Under the pieces are notes generated by a model. It was not told the DNA's origin, ran no database searches, and saw nothing but the letters and a program-made list of their open reading frames with translations. The position numbers and the translations under genes are program-made. A DNA stretch of 64,000 bases from RHKX01 sp963820055 (GTDB lineage Bacteria; Actinomycetota; Thermoleophilia; Solirubrobacterales; 70-9): contig CAWFYJ010000002.1 of NCBI GenBank assembly GCA_963820055.1, positions 1 to 64,000 of the forward strand. The letters run 5' to 3'. Below, one piece after another: positions 53,473 through 62,582 of the stretch (position 1 is its first letter; every line of letters begins with the position of its first letter).

Positions 53473-55212
53473 GTGACCGAAGGCGAACGAGTACTGGGCC
53501 GGTTCACGATCGGCGAGAAGATCGGTGGCGGAGGCCACGGCACCGTCCATCGCGCCTGGGACGAGAAGCTCTGTCGCTGGGTGGCGGTCAAGTCGGTCGA
53601 GGGCGAGAACGCCGACCGGGTGATGCGCGAGGCCCACGCAGCCGCCCGTCTCAACCACCCCGGCATCGTCACGCTGTATGAGCTCGGTAGCCAGGGCGGC
53701 TGCACCTATCTGGTCAGCGAGCTGGTCGAGGGGCCGAACCTCCGTGAGCTCGCCGCCGCGGGCGCGCTCAGCGACCGCGACCTCTCCGAGCTCGGCGCCG
53801 AGCTCTGCTCCGCCCTCGAGCACGCCCACGAATCCGGCGTCGTCCACCGCGACCTCAAGCCCGACAACGTGCTCGTCCGCCCGGTCCGGAGCCGCAGCGT
53901 CAAGGGACGCCCGGCCCAGCGCGCCCTCCTCGCCGACTTCGGGATCGCCTCTCTCGAGGACGCGCCGACCCTCACCGCCACCGGCCAGGTCGTCGGCACA
54001 CTCGCCTACATGTCGCCGGAACAGGCGACCGGCGACGGCGCCGGTCCCGCCTCCGACGTCTACTCGCTCGGCCTCACCCTCTATGAGCTCTGGGCCGGCT
54101 TCAACCCCGTGGCGAAGCTCAGCCCGGCCGCGACCGCGCGGGCCATCGGCGAGCCGGTCGAGCCGCTCGGCGACGCCAGGCCGGAGTTGCCGGAGTCGCT
54201 CTGCACCGCGATCGACGCCTGTCTCGAGCCAGAGCCGGAGCTGCGACCGGAGCTGTCCGACCTGCGCGAGGCGCTGCTCGAGGTGCGCGGCGCGCTCCAT
54301 CCCGACCGGGCCGTCCCGCCGCCCGCCGAGGCGCTCGGCGTCGCGACCCTGCCCCCCGGCGTGCCCGCCCGCCCCTTCGCGATCCTCCTCGCCGTCGGCG
54401 CCGTGGCGCTGCTCGGATCGCTCGCCGGCCTGCCAGGCCTCGCGATCGTCGCGGCCGTCCTGCTCGCACCGGCCGCGCTCGTCCTCAACCGGATCCGCGA
54501 CTGGATCCTGCCCGCCGTCGCGCCGCTGCTCGGTCTGATCGGCGCGGCTCCCGCGTTCCTCGCCGTCGCCGCCCGCCGCGACCGGGTCGCCGAGCGGGCC
54601 GCCCTCGCCGGGCTGGCCTGGGCGTGGACGGCGATCGCCGGCGGACTCCTCGGCCGCGCGCTCGGGGTCCCGATCGCCGTTGCGGCCGGCGCCTCCGGCT
54701 GGGCCGGCTCCGGACCGACCGCCATCGACCAGCTGGTCGCGCCGATGCTCACCCCGACGGCGATCGCCGTCGGCCTGACCTGGATCGGCGGGGCGATCCT
54801 CCTCGGCCTCCTCCTCGACGTCGCCTCTCCCGCCGGCGCCGCGGTCGGCGGACTGATCTGGGCGGGTGCGATCGCAGCGCTGCTCGGCGCCGCCGGCGAG
54901 GGCGCCGCTCCGACGTTCCTGCTCGCGCCGGCCCTGCTCGCGGGCGTCGCCTGGGCGATCTGGGATCGCGCCGGGCGCCCCGACATCCGCCCGCAACTCG
55001 ACCGCGGCTCGCGGCCGCAAGCCCGCCCTGAACCCGCCTTCGCGAGAACGGTGCCGCGAAGCGCAGGGCACGCCGAGCCGCGGATCGTGCGGCGCCCGCG
55101 CAATCCCGCCGTCATACCGCTGCCGGACGAGCGCATCCGCGCCACCCGCACCGCGAACAGGCACGTGCGAGCAGCACTCCACGGCGCCGGTTCGCGAGCC
55201 GGGTTGCCGTAG
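53473..55212 (+). CDS. Ser/Thr protein kinase with multi-helix membrane C-terminus (PknA-like position)
   Basis: 579 aa from a GTG. Kinase domain residues about 8-275: Gly loop IGGGGHGTVHRA, VAVKSV (Lys), HESGVVHRDLKPDNVLV (catalytic loop), ADFGIASLEDA (DFG), VGTLAYMSPEQATGDG (activation/APE-like) and SDVYSLGLTLYEL. The C-terminal about 300 residues have around eight to ten membrane helices instead of PASTA repeats, followed by a basic tail. It opens the fhaA-fhaB-pstP-rodA-pbpA-pknB-ddl cluster, 60 bp before fhaA. Confidence 0.88.
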   Translation: MTEGERVLGRFTIGEKIGGGGHGTVHRAWDEKLCRWVAVKSVEGENADRVMREAHAAARLNHPGIVTLYELGSQGGCTYLVSELVEGPNLRELAAAGALSDRDLSELGAELCSALEHAHESGVVHRDLKPDNVLVRPVRSRSVKGRPAQRALLADFGIASLEDAPTLTATGQVVGTLAYMSPEQATGDGAGPASDVYSLGLTLYELWAGFNPVAKLSPAATARAIGEPVEPLGDARPELPESLCTAIDACLEPEPELRPELSDLREALLEVRGALHPDRAVPPPAEALGVATLPPGVPARPFAILLAVGAVALLGSLAGLPGLAIVAAVLLAPAALVLNRIRDWILPAVAPLLGLIGAAPAFLAVAARRDRVAERAALAGLAWAWTAIAGGLLGRALGVPIAVAAGASGWAGSGPTAIDQLVAPMLTPTAIAVGLTWIGGAILLGLLLDVASPAGAAVGGLIWAGAIAALLGAAGEGAAPTFLLAPALLAGVAWAIWDRAGRPDIRPQLDRGSRPQARPEPAFARTVPRSAGHAEPRIVRRPRNPAVIPLPDERIRATRTANRHVRAALHGAGSRAGLP

Positions 55213-55272
55213 GATTGGGCCCTCGATTCGGGGCCCGGAGGGTGTTGCCGGGGTCGACGAACGGACTATGCC

Positions 55273-56043
55273 ATGAGCGTTCTACGCAATCTCGAAGCGA
55301 GGATCGAGGGCCTTGTCGAAGGCGTCTTCAGCCGTGCCTTCAGCTCCCAGGTGCAGCCCGTGGAGATCGCCCGCAAGCTCGCGAAGGAGATGGACTCCCA
55401 CAAGACGGCGTCCGTCACCCAGACCTACGCGCCGAACAGCTACACGGTCTGGCTCTCGCCGGAGGACCACGAGCGCCTCGAGGGCTACACCCGCTCGCTC
55501 TCGCAGGAGCTCTCCGCCTACCTGCTCGAGCACGCCCGCCGGCAGGACTACGCGCTCCTGACCCGGCCCGAGGTGAAGATCGAGGTCGACGAGCGGCTCC
55601 GGCTCGGCGAATTCGGAATTCAGCCACGGCTCGTCAAGGCTCCCGTCCGCAAGGGCGACACGGGCGAGCAGGGCCAGCACGGACACACGATGGTCTACTC
55701 GGCGCCCGCCAAGCAGAAGGAGCCGCGCGGCGCGCGCCGGCCCGCCGCGCCGCTCACCCAGACGAAGGCGATCGTCTCCTTCCACGACCGCCGCTACGTC
55801 CTCGACGGGCCGACCGCGACGCTCGGCCGCTCCCGCGAATGCGATTGCGTCGTCGACGACCAGAACGTCTCGCGCCGTCACGCCGAGATGCGCCGCAACA
55901 CCTCCGGCGACTGGCAGATCGTCGACCTCGGCTCGACCAACGGCGTCAAGGTCAACGGCCGCCGCGTCGATACCTCCCGCCTCGCGCCCGGCGACGAGGT
56001 GGCGCTCGGCACGATCACCTTCATCTTCGACATCGAGCAGTGA
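55273..56043 (+). CDS. fhaA: FHA-domain protein FhaA (DUF3662 plus FHA)
   Basis: 256 aa. N-terminal DUF3662 domain (NLEARIEGLVEGVFSRAFSS, VQPVEIARKLAKEMDSHKTA, YAPNSYTVWLSPEDHERL). A linker (residues about 125-165) is followed by a C-terminal FHA domain: ATLGRSRECDCVVDDQNVSR, RRHAEMR, VDLGSTNGVKVNGRRV. Binds phosphothreonine on partners such as the kinase or MurJ/CwsA-like proteins in mycobacteria and coordinates peptidoglycan synthesis. Confidence 0.93.
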   Translation: MSVLRNLEARIEGLVEGVFSRAFSSQVQPVEIARKLAKEMDSHKTASVTQTYAPNSYTVWLSPEDHERLEGYTRSLSQELSAYLLEHARRQDYALLTRPEVKIEVDERLRLGEFGIQPRLVKAPVRKGDTGEQGQHGHTMVYSAPAKQKEPRGARRPAAPLTQTKAIVSFHDRRYVLDGPTATLGRSRECDCVVDDQNVSRRHAEMRRNTSGDWQIVDLGSTNGVKVNGRRVDTSRLAPGDEVALGTITFIFDIEQ

Positions 56044-56094
56044 GCTTGAGCCGCCCGCACGGATCCGGCATCGACCGCCAGGGAGGGACGCATC

Positions 56095-56583
56095 GTGGAT
56101 GCTGATCCCGCGGCGGTGGCGCTGAAGTTCGCCTTTCTCGGCGTCCTCTACCTCTTCCTTCTCGTGATCGCGCGCAGCGCGCTCAAGGACCTGCGCGGCA
56201 GCCGCGCCATCGCCGGTGGCGACGAGGGCACGGGCATGCACGCGATCGCCGGCGGCCGCGTCGCCGCGACCGACGCGACGCTGGTCGCCGTACAGGGCGG
56301 CGGCCTGACGCCGGGCGAGCGGATCGACCTGTTCGGCGGCGTCACGATCGGCCGTGCCGAGGAGGCCGACGTGCGGATCACCGACCGCTTCGCGTCCGGC
56401 ATCCACTGCCGAGTCCACACCCGAGGCAACGTCTACTTCGTCGAGGACATGGACTCGACGAACGGCACCTACCTGAACGGGGGTGAGCTGCGCGGGGAGG
56501 CGACCCTGTCGGACATGGACGAGATCCAGATCGGCGACACCGTGCTGCGCTTCGAGCTGACCCTCGACGAGGACATGGGCTGA
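56095..56583 (+). CDS. fhaB: FHA-domain protein FhaB (membrane-anchored)
   Basis: 162 aa from a GTG. One N-terminal transmembrane helix (LKFAFLGVLYLFLLVIARSA), then an FHA domain (LFGGVTIGRAEEADVRITDR, SGIHCRVHTRGNVYFVEDMD, STNGTYLNGGEL). Reads phosphothreonine signals next to RodA/PBP. The stop TGA overlaps the pstP ATG by one base. Confidence 0.93.
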   Translation: MDADPAAVALKFAFLGVLYLFLLVIARSALKDLRGSRAIAGGDEGTGMHAIAGGRVAATDATLVAVQGGGLTPGERIDLFGGVTIGRAEEADVRITDRFASGIHCRVHTRGNVYFVEDMDSTNGTYLNGGELRGEATLSDMDEIQIGDTVLRFELTLDEDMG

Positions 56584-58007
56584 TGCTGCAGATCGCCGAG
56601 GTCGTCCAGCTGACCGACACCGGTCGCCAGCGCGAGGCCAACGAGGACTCCTACTTCTCCCGCGCCCCGCTGTTCGCCGTCGCCGACGGGATGGGCGGCG
56701 CGCAGGCAGGCGAGGTGGCGTCGCGGCTGGCCGTCGAGGCGTTCGATCGCGTCGGCGATCCCTCCGACGCCGCGCCGGAGGATCTGCTGCGCCGCACCGC
56801 GCAGGAGGCCAACCGGGAGATCTTCGACCGCGCCCAGAGCGACACGTCGCGGTCGGGGATGGGGACGACGCTCACCGCCGCGCTCCTCCACGGCGACGAG
56901 ATCAGCTTCGGCCACGTCGGCGACAGCCGCGCCTACGTCTTCCGCGAGGGCAAGCTCAAGCAGATCACCAACGACCACTCGCTCGTCGAGGAGCTGCGCC
57001 GCCAGGGCAAACTGACGCGCGACCAGGCCGCCGAGCACCCGCAGCGCTCGGTCATCACCAGGGCCCTCGGCCCGGAGCCGCAGGTCGAGGTCGACACGAT
57101 GACCTTCAGCGCCCGCGCCGGCGACGTCTTCCTGCTCTGCTCCGACGGCCTGACGACGATGCTCGGCGACGAGGACGTCGCCGCGATCCTCGCCCGCGAG
57201 GACAACCTGCAGATGGCCGGCCGCCGGCTGATCCGCGCCGCCAACGACCGCGGCGGCCGCGACAACATCACCGTCGTCCTCTTCCGGCTCGAGTCGGCCG
57301 ACGTCGCCGCCGGCGCGGAGGGGGAGACGCTCGTCGGCCCGAGCGCCGCCGAGGCCGGGCTCAGCGCCGAGGCGGTCCGGGCCGGAGTCGCCGCGACCGG
57401 CGGTGCCGCCGCCGCGTCCCGCGAAGCCGCGCCGCCGCCGCCGCGCCGCAGCCCGCGCCGTCCCGGTGCCGTATCGCCGGCGCCGAAGCGCCGCTGGCCC
57501 AGGCGCATCCTCAAGGGCGTCGTCGCCCTCCTCGTCATCGCGGCGGTCGCGTTCGCGGCCGTCTGGGGCGCCCGCCAGATCTGGTTCGTCGGCACGAACG
57601 ACGCCGACCAGCTCGCGCTCTACCGCGGACTTCCCTACGACCTCCCGTTCGGGATCGAGCTCTACTCCGAACAGGAGGCGAGCGACGTCGCGCTGGCCGC
57701 GCTGCCGGAGGCCCGCCGCCCGGTCGCGGTCGACCACGAACTGCGCTCGCAGGACGACGCGCGCTCGCTCCTCGAGGATCTCGAGAACGCCGCCGCGACC
57801 GCCGCCACCCCGCCCGGTAACGGCGGCGGCCCCGCGAACGGCACCGGGGGAACCGCCGGAGGCAACGGCGGCACCGCGAACGGCGGCGGCACCGCCAACG
57901 GCGGCGGCACCGCCAACGGCGGAGGCACCGCGAACGGCGGACAGCCCGCCGGCGGCGGGGGAGGCTCGTCCGGAGGGGGAGGCCCGTCGGGCGGGGGCAA
58001 CGGTTGA
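56583..58007 (+). CDS. pstP: PP2C-family Ser/Thr phosphatase PstP
   Basis: 474 aa. PPM domain residues about 6-240: TDTGRQREANEDSYF, VADGMGGAQAGEVASRLAVE, SGMGTTLTAALLHGDEISFG, GHVGDSRAYVF, LCSDGLTTMLGDEDV and NDRGGRDNITVVLF, with all metal-binding Asp. A Pro/Ala linker, one transmembrane helix (ILKGVVALLVIAAVAFAAVW) and an extracellular region follow. The C-terminal end is a Gly/Asn-rich repeat tail. Dephosphorylates the kinases and their substrates. Confidence 0.93.
   Translation: MLQIAEVVQLTDTGRQREANEDSYFSRAPLFAVADGMGGAQAGEVASRLAVEAFDRVGDPSDAAPEDLLRRTAQEANREIFDRAQSDTSRSGMGTTLTAALLHGDEISFGHVGDSRAYVFREGKLKQITNDHSLVEELRRQGKLTRDQAAEHPQRSVITRALGPEPQVEVDTMTFSARAGDVFLLCSDGLTTMLGDEDVAAILAREDNLQMAGRRLIRAANDRGGRDNITVVLFRLESADVAAGAEGETLVGPSAAEAGLSAEAVRAGVAATGGAAAASREAAPPPPRRSPRRPGAVSPAPKRRWPRRILKGVVALLVIAAVAFAAVWGARQIWFVGTNDADQLALYRGLPYDLPFGIELYSEQEASDVALAALPEARRPVAVDHELRSQDDARSLLEDLENAAATAATPPGNGGGPANGTGGTAGGNGGTANGGGTANGGGTANGGGTANGGQPAGGGGGSSGGGGPSGGGNG
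57864..57932 (+). repeat. 15/18-bp tandem repeat encoding the NGGGTA tail of PstP
   Basis: A 15-bp unit (57864-57878) followed by three 18-bp units beginning AACGGCGG at 57879, 57897 and 57915. They encode NGGTA then NGGGTA repeats. A minisatellite-like stretch prone to length change, in frame. Confidence 0.8.
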
Positions 58008-59323
58008 GCGCTCGCAACCGCGAGCTGCTCGGCCTGATCCCGGTAGCGGGCCTGCTGATCGCCGGGTTCGCCGCCGTCTTCAGCGTCCGCAGCGCCCAGC
58101 TCGACAACACGAGCCTGATCTTCGGCGCCTACTTCTTCGCGATCTGCCTCGCGGCGCACATCTTCCTACGGTTCCGCCTGCCCAACGCCGACCCCTACCT
58201 GTTCCCGCTCGTCGCGCTGCTCGCCGCGATCGGGCTGGTGATGCTCTACCGGATCGACGCCAGCCTGGCGCGCGATCAGGCGAACTGGTTCGTCGTCGGC
58301 CTGATCCTCTTCGTGCTGACGATCACCTTCCTCAAGGACTACCACGTGCTCGAGCGCTACCGGTACCTGATCGTCATCGCCGGGCTCGTCCTGCTGCTGA
58401 TGCCGCGGCTGCCGGTGATCGGCGCGCAGGTCAACGGCGCCTACCTCGGCGTCAAGATCGGCCCGCTCGCCTTCCAGCCGGCCGAGTTCGGAAAGCTCGC
58501 GATCGTCATCTTCCTGGCCAGCTACCTGCGCGAGCACCGGGAGGTCCTCGTCGTCGGAGCGAAACGGTTCGCCGGGATCACGTTCCCGCCGCTCAAGCAC
58601 CTCGGGCCGATGCTCGTCGTCTGGGGCGCGGCGATGGTGATGCTCGTCTTCATCCGCGACCTCGGCAGCTCGCTGATGTTCTTCGGCGCGTTCCTGGCGC
58701 TGATCTACACCGCGACCAACCGGATCTCCTTCGTGATCATCGGCCTGGCGATGTTCCTCGTCGGCGCGTGGTTCTTCGCGACGACGGTCGGCCACGTCGG
58801 CGACCGGATCGACACCTGGCTTGACCCGTACCAGGACGCCAACGGCAACGGCTATCAGGTGCTCCAATCGATGTTCGCGCAGGCCGATGGCGGCCTCTTC
58901 GGGAAGGGGATCGGCGAGTCGCTGCTGTGGGCGCCCGGGGTGGCGAAGCAGACCGTCGACAACACCCTGATCCCACAGGTGCAGACCGACTTCATCTACG
59001 CGCTGATCGTCAACGAGCTCGGGCTCTTCGGCGGCTGCGGCGTGATCACGATCTACGCGTTGATCGCCGCCCGCGGCTTCAAGATCGCCTCGCTCGCCCG
59101 TGACGGGTTCTCGAAGCTGCTCGCCGCCGGCCTGACCGCCGTCTTCGCCCTGCAGGCGTTCGTGATCATCGGCGGCGTGATCCGCGTGATCCCCCTGACC
59201 GGCGTCACCCTGCCGTTGATCAGCTACGGCGGCAGCTCGGTGATCGCGAACTTCGTCCTGGTCGCGCTGCTGCTGCTGATCTCCGATCGCGCCCGCCGCC
59301 CGGAGCCGGGGGACGTGCGATGA
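58004..59323 (+). CDS. FtsW/RodA family lipid II polymerase (SEDS)
   Basis: 439 aa from a TTG overlapping the pstP stop (TTGA). About ten membrane helices. SEDS motifs: GAYLGVKIGPLAFQPAEFGKL (catalytic-loop region with the conserved PAEFGKL), YQVLQSMFAQADGGLFGKGIG, VQTDFIYALIVNELGLFGG and GVTLPLISYGGSSVIANFVL. Polymerises glycan strands, partnered by the class B PBP encoded next; whether it is RodA (elongation) or FtsW cannot be told by motif, but the neighbourhood matches actinobacterial rodA. Confidence 0.93.
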   Translation: MSARNRELLGLIPVAGLLIAGFAAVFSVRSAQLDNTSLIFGAYFFAICLAAHIFLRFRLPNADPYLFPLVALLAAIGLVMLYRIDASLARDQANWFVVGLILFVLTITFLKDYHVLERYRYLIVIAGLVLLLMPRLPVIGAQVNGAYLGVKIGPLAFQPAEFGKLAIVIFLASYLREHREVLVVGAKRFAGITFPPLKHLGPMLVVWGAAMVMLVFIRDLGSSLMFFGAFLALIYTATNRISFVIIGLAMFLVGAWFFATTVGHVGDRIDTWLDPYQDANGNGYQVLQSMFAQADGGLFGKGIGESLLWAPGVAKQTVDNTLIPQVQTDFIYALIVNELGLFGGCGVITIYALIAARGFKIASLARDGFSKLLAAGLTAVFALQAFVIIGGVIRVIPLTGVTLPLISYGGSSVIANFVLVALLLLISDRARRPEPGDVR

Positions 59324-60789
59324 ACGTCCCGATCAGGCGCCTGCTCGTCGTCGTCCTGCTGCTGTTCGCGCTGCTCGTCGGCTTCACGAGCCAGTGGTCC
59401 GTCTTCGACGCCTCCGACCTCGAGGCGAAGACCGAGAACAAGCGGCCGCTCTTCGAAGCGCAGCAGATCAAGCGCGGCAAGATCACGACCTCCGACGGCC
59501 AGGTCATCGCCAACTCGAAGAAAACCGGGGAGAACGAGTCCTACCAGTACGTGCGCCGCTACCCGCAGGGCTCCCTGTTCGGGAACCCGATCGGCTACAG
59601 CTTCATCACCCAGGGGACGAGCGGGTTCGAGCGATCCGAGAACGCGACGCTGACCGGCGAGACGAACGAGTTCGTATCGATCATCGATCAGATCCGCGGC
59701 CAGCAGCGCCAGGGCAACGACATCGTCACCACGCTCGACGCCTCCGCCCAGCAGCTCGCCACCGACCAGCTCGAGGCGACCGGCCGCCCGGGAGCGGTCG
59801 TCGCGATCGTCCCGTCGACCGGCGCCGTCAGGGTGATGGCGAGCACCCCCGGGTTCGACCCGAACAGGGTTCCCGAGGACCAGGCGCAGCTCAACACGGC
59901 CGATCCGTCGGTGCTGACGAACCGCGCGATCCAGGACGCCTACCCGCCGGGCTCGACGTTCAAGGTCGTCACCGCGGCGGCGGCGCTCGACTCGGGTACG
60001 GCCACACCCGATCAGACATACGATTCCCACTCTCCCCAGGACTTCAGCGGCGTGCCCCTCTCCAACGCGGGCGGCGAGCAGTTCGGAGTCATCGACATGC
60101 GCACCGCACTGACCAACTCCGTCAACACCTACTTCGCGCAACTCGGCGAGGATGTCGGCGCCGACACGCTGCTCGAGTACATGGACCGGTTCGGGTTCGG
60201 CAAGGACCCCGAGGTGCAGCTGCCGGACGACCAGAAGGCGCCGAGCGGCATCTTCGTCCCGACCGGCAAGGGCGGCTACAAGCAGGTCAACTCCGACTTC
60301 GACATCGCCCGCGTCGCGATCGGCCAGGGCGGCCAGGAGGGCCAGATCCTCGCCACCGTCACGCAGATGGCCGAGGTCGCGGCGACGGTCGCCAACAAGG
60401 GGACGCTGATGAAGCCGACCTTCGTCCAGCAGGTCGTCGATCCCGACGGCCGGGTCACCGACGAGCTCAACCCCGAGGTGCAGAGCGACGTGATCAGCGA
60501 GGACACAGCCGCTGAGCTGACCGACATGATGACCAGCGTCGTCGACGAGGGAACGGCCGCCGACCTGGCCGGCGACCTCGGCGGGACGACGTTCGCCGGC
60601 AAGACCGGCACGGCCGAGATCGACATCGAGCAGGACCTCGCACGGCCCTGGTTCATCGCCTTCGCGCCGGCCGACGATCCGCAGATCGCGATCGCCGTCA
60701 CCACTGACCCCTGCACCGGCTGCTTCGGCGGCACCGACGCCGGACCGATCGCCACCTCCGTGATGAACCAGTTGCTGAACGGCGGATGA
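59320..60789 (+). CDS. pbpA: Class B penicillin-binding protein (PbpA-like transpeptidase)
   Basis: 489 aa. N-terminal transmembrane helix (RLLVVVLLLFALLVGFTSQW), a dimerisation/pedestal part, then the transpeptidase domain with SxxK YPPGSTFKVV (about residue 209), SxN LTNSVNTYF and KTG AGKTGTAEI. Short for the class, as in mycobacterial PbpA. Cross-links peptidoglycan made by the adjacent SEDS protein. Its start overlaps the preceding stop by 4 bp; its stop overlaps pknB likewise. Confidence 0.94.
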   Translation: MNVPIRRLLVVVLLLFALLVGFTSQWSVFDASDLEAKTENKRPLFEAQQIKRGKITTSDGQVIANSKKTGENESYQYVRRYPQGSLFGNPIGYSFITQGTSGFERSENATLTGETNEFVSIIDQIRGQQRQGNDIVTTLDASAQQLATDQLEATGRPGAVVAIVPSTGAVRVMASTPGFDPNRVPEDQAQLNTADPSVLTNRAIQDAYPPGSTFKVVTAAAALDSGTATPDQTYDSHSPQDFSGVPLSNAGGEQFGVIDMRTALTNSVNTYFAQLGEDVGADTLLEYMDRFGFGKDPEVQLPDDQKAPSGIFVPTGKGGYKQVNSDFDIARVAIGQGGQEGQILATVTQMAEVAATVANKGTLMKPTFVQQVVDPDGRVTDELNPEVQSDVISEDTAAELTDMMTSVVDEGTAADLAGDLGGTTFAGKTGTAEIDIEQDLARPWFIAFAPADDPQIAIAVTTDPCTGCFGGTDAGPIATSVMNQLLNGG

Positions 60790-62582
60790 GGCTCGAACCC
60801 GGGATAACGATCGACGGGCGCTACCGGCTCGTCAACCGGATCGGGTCCGGCGGGATGGCCGACGTCTGGCGCGCCCGCGACACCGAGCTCGACCGCGACG
60901 TCGCGCTGAAGATGCTGCACGAGAACTTCGCCCGCGACACCGAGTTCGTCGAGCGGTTCCGCCGCGAGGCGTCGTCGGCGGCCGGCCTGCAGCACCAGAA
61001 CGTCGTCAGCGTCTTCGATCGCGGCAGCCACGAGGACAGCTGGTACATCTCGATGGAGCTCGTCGAGGGCTCCTCGCTGCGCGAGCTGATCGACCAGGGG
61101 CTCGAGATCGAGGAGGCCGTCGAGGTCACCCGGCAGATGCTCGCCGCCGCGGCCTTCGCCCACGACCACGGGATCATCCACCGCGACCTGAAGCCGATGA
61201 ACGTCCTGATCGACCGCGACGGCCGCGTCCGGGTCACCGACTTCGGCATCGCCCGTGCCGGCGGCTCGGAGATCACCCGGACCGGCTCGGTGATGGGGAC
61301 CGCGCAGTACCTGAGCCCCGAGCAGGCCCAGGGGATGGACGTGACCGCCGCCGCCGACATCTACTCGATCGGCGTGATCCTCTTCGAGATGCTCTGCGGC
61401 CGGGTGCCGTTCGACGGCGACAACGCCGTCGCGATCGCGATGAAGCAGGTCGGCGAGGAGCCGCCCGTGCCGAGCTCGATCAACCCGAAGGTCACCCCTG
61501 CCCTCGACGCGGTCGTCCTCAAGGCACTCGCCAAGGACCCGGCCCTGCGGTTCCAGTCGGCGGCGGAGATGCTCGCCGCGCTCGACGCCGCCGAGGTCAG
61601 CCCCGAGGAGCCGGTCGTGCTGGCGCCGCTCGCCCGCGAGGATCGCTCGCGCCGCTGGTGGCTGATCGCGGCCGTCGTCGTGCTCGTCCTCGCGGGTGCC
61701 GCGCTCGCTTACTTCCTGACCCGCCCTGACATGGTCACCGTGCCCGACGTGACCGGCGAACAGGAGGCCGCAGCGACAATCGAGCTGCAGTCGGCCCAGT
61801 TCGAGGTCACGACCGAGCGGATCGAGAACGACATCCCCGAGGGCGAGGTCATCGAACAGGACCCGCCCGGCGGCGACGAGGCAGAGAAGGGCTCGACGGT
61901 GAAGATCACGATCAGCCTCGGGCCGGGGACCATCGCGGTCCCGAAGGTCGCCGGGCTGTCGGTGCCCGACGCGAAGGCGTTGCTCAAGAAGAGGGGCTTC
62001 GAGACCGAGATCGAGAAACGGACTTCGGAGTCGGTGCCGGCGGGGAAGGTGATCGGCTCGAACCCGTCGCAGGGCACGAGCATCGCGCCCGGCTCGACGG
62101 TGAAACTGATCGTGTCGACGGGCGTCAAGACCGCGACGGTCCCGAACGTGCTCGGGCTCGATCGCGTCACCGCCACCTCGCAGCTCCGCAAGGCCGGCTT
62201 CGTCGTCAACGCGAACCCGCGCGACTCCGACGAGCCCGAGGATCAGGTGCTCGAGCAGGATCCGGCCGGCGACACCGAAGCCAAGGTCGGCAGCGAGGTC
62301 ACGATCACCTACTCGAGCGGTGTCGGCACGATCACGCTCGACGACTTCGTCGGCCAGAAGCTCACCTACGCTCAGCGCAAGCTCTCCGGCCAGGGGCTGT
62401 CGGTGTCGATCGTCAAACGCGCCACCAACGACTCCTCCGAGGACGGGATCGTGCTCGCGCAGGCGCCGAGCAGCGGCACCAACCTCAGCCCCGGCGACCG
62501 CGTGACCCTGACGGTCGGCGACTACAAGGCGCCGCCGAGCGACGGAACGACGAGCTCGACGACGACGACGACCACTCCATGA
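60786..62582 (+). CDS. pknB: Ser/Thr kinase PknB with four PASTA repeats
   Basis: 598 aa. Kinase residues about 12-275: IGSGGMADVWRARD, VALKML (Lys), IIHRDLKPMNVLI, VTDFGIARAGGSEI, GTAQYLSPEQAQGMD. One transmembrane helix (RWWLIAAVVVLVLAGAALAY, about residue 300). Outside are four PASTA domains, each opening near VPDV/VPKV/VPNV/TLDD and G-x-x-V (TVTVPDVTGEQEAAATIEL, and so on), which bind muropeptides or lipid II. A Ser/Thr-rich tail ends the protein. Couples wall sensing to phosphorylation of division proteins. Confidence 0.95.
   Translation: MRLEPGITIDGRYRLVNRIGSGGMADVWRARDTELDRDVALKMLHENFARDTEFVERFRREASSAAGLQHQNVVSVFDRGSHEDSWYISMELVEGSSLRELIDQGLEIEEAVEVTRQMLAAAAFAHDHGIIHRDLKPMNVLIDRDGRVRVTDFGIARAGGSEITRTGSVMGTAQYLSPEQAQGMDVTAAADIYSIGVILFEMLCGRVPFDGDNAVAIAMKQVGEEPPVPSSINPKVTPALDAVVLKALAKDPALRFQSAAEMLAALDAAEVSPEEPVVLAPLAREDRSRRWWLIAAVVVLVLAGAALAYFLTRPDMVTVPDVTGEQEAAATIELQSAQFEVTTERIENDIPEGEVIEQDPPGGDEAEKGSTVKITISLGPGTIAVPKVAGLSVPDAKALLKKRGFETEIEKRTSESVPAGKVIGSNPSQGTSIAPGSTVKLIVSTGVKTATVPNVLGLDRVTATSQLRKAGFVVNANPRDSDEPEDQVLEQDPAGDTEAKVGSEVTITYSSGVGTITLDDFVGQKLTYAQRKLSGQGLSVSIVKRATNDSSEDGIVLAQAPSSGTNLSPGDRVTLTVGDYKAPPSDGTTSSTTTTTTP

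Noticed and set aside
57864..57932. Tandem repeat as a mobile or regulatory element
   Set aside because: In-frame low-complexity tail of PstP; ordinary Gly/Asn-rich extracellular linker.
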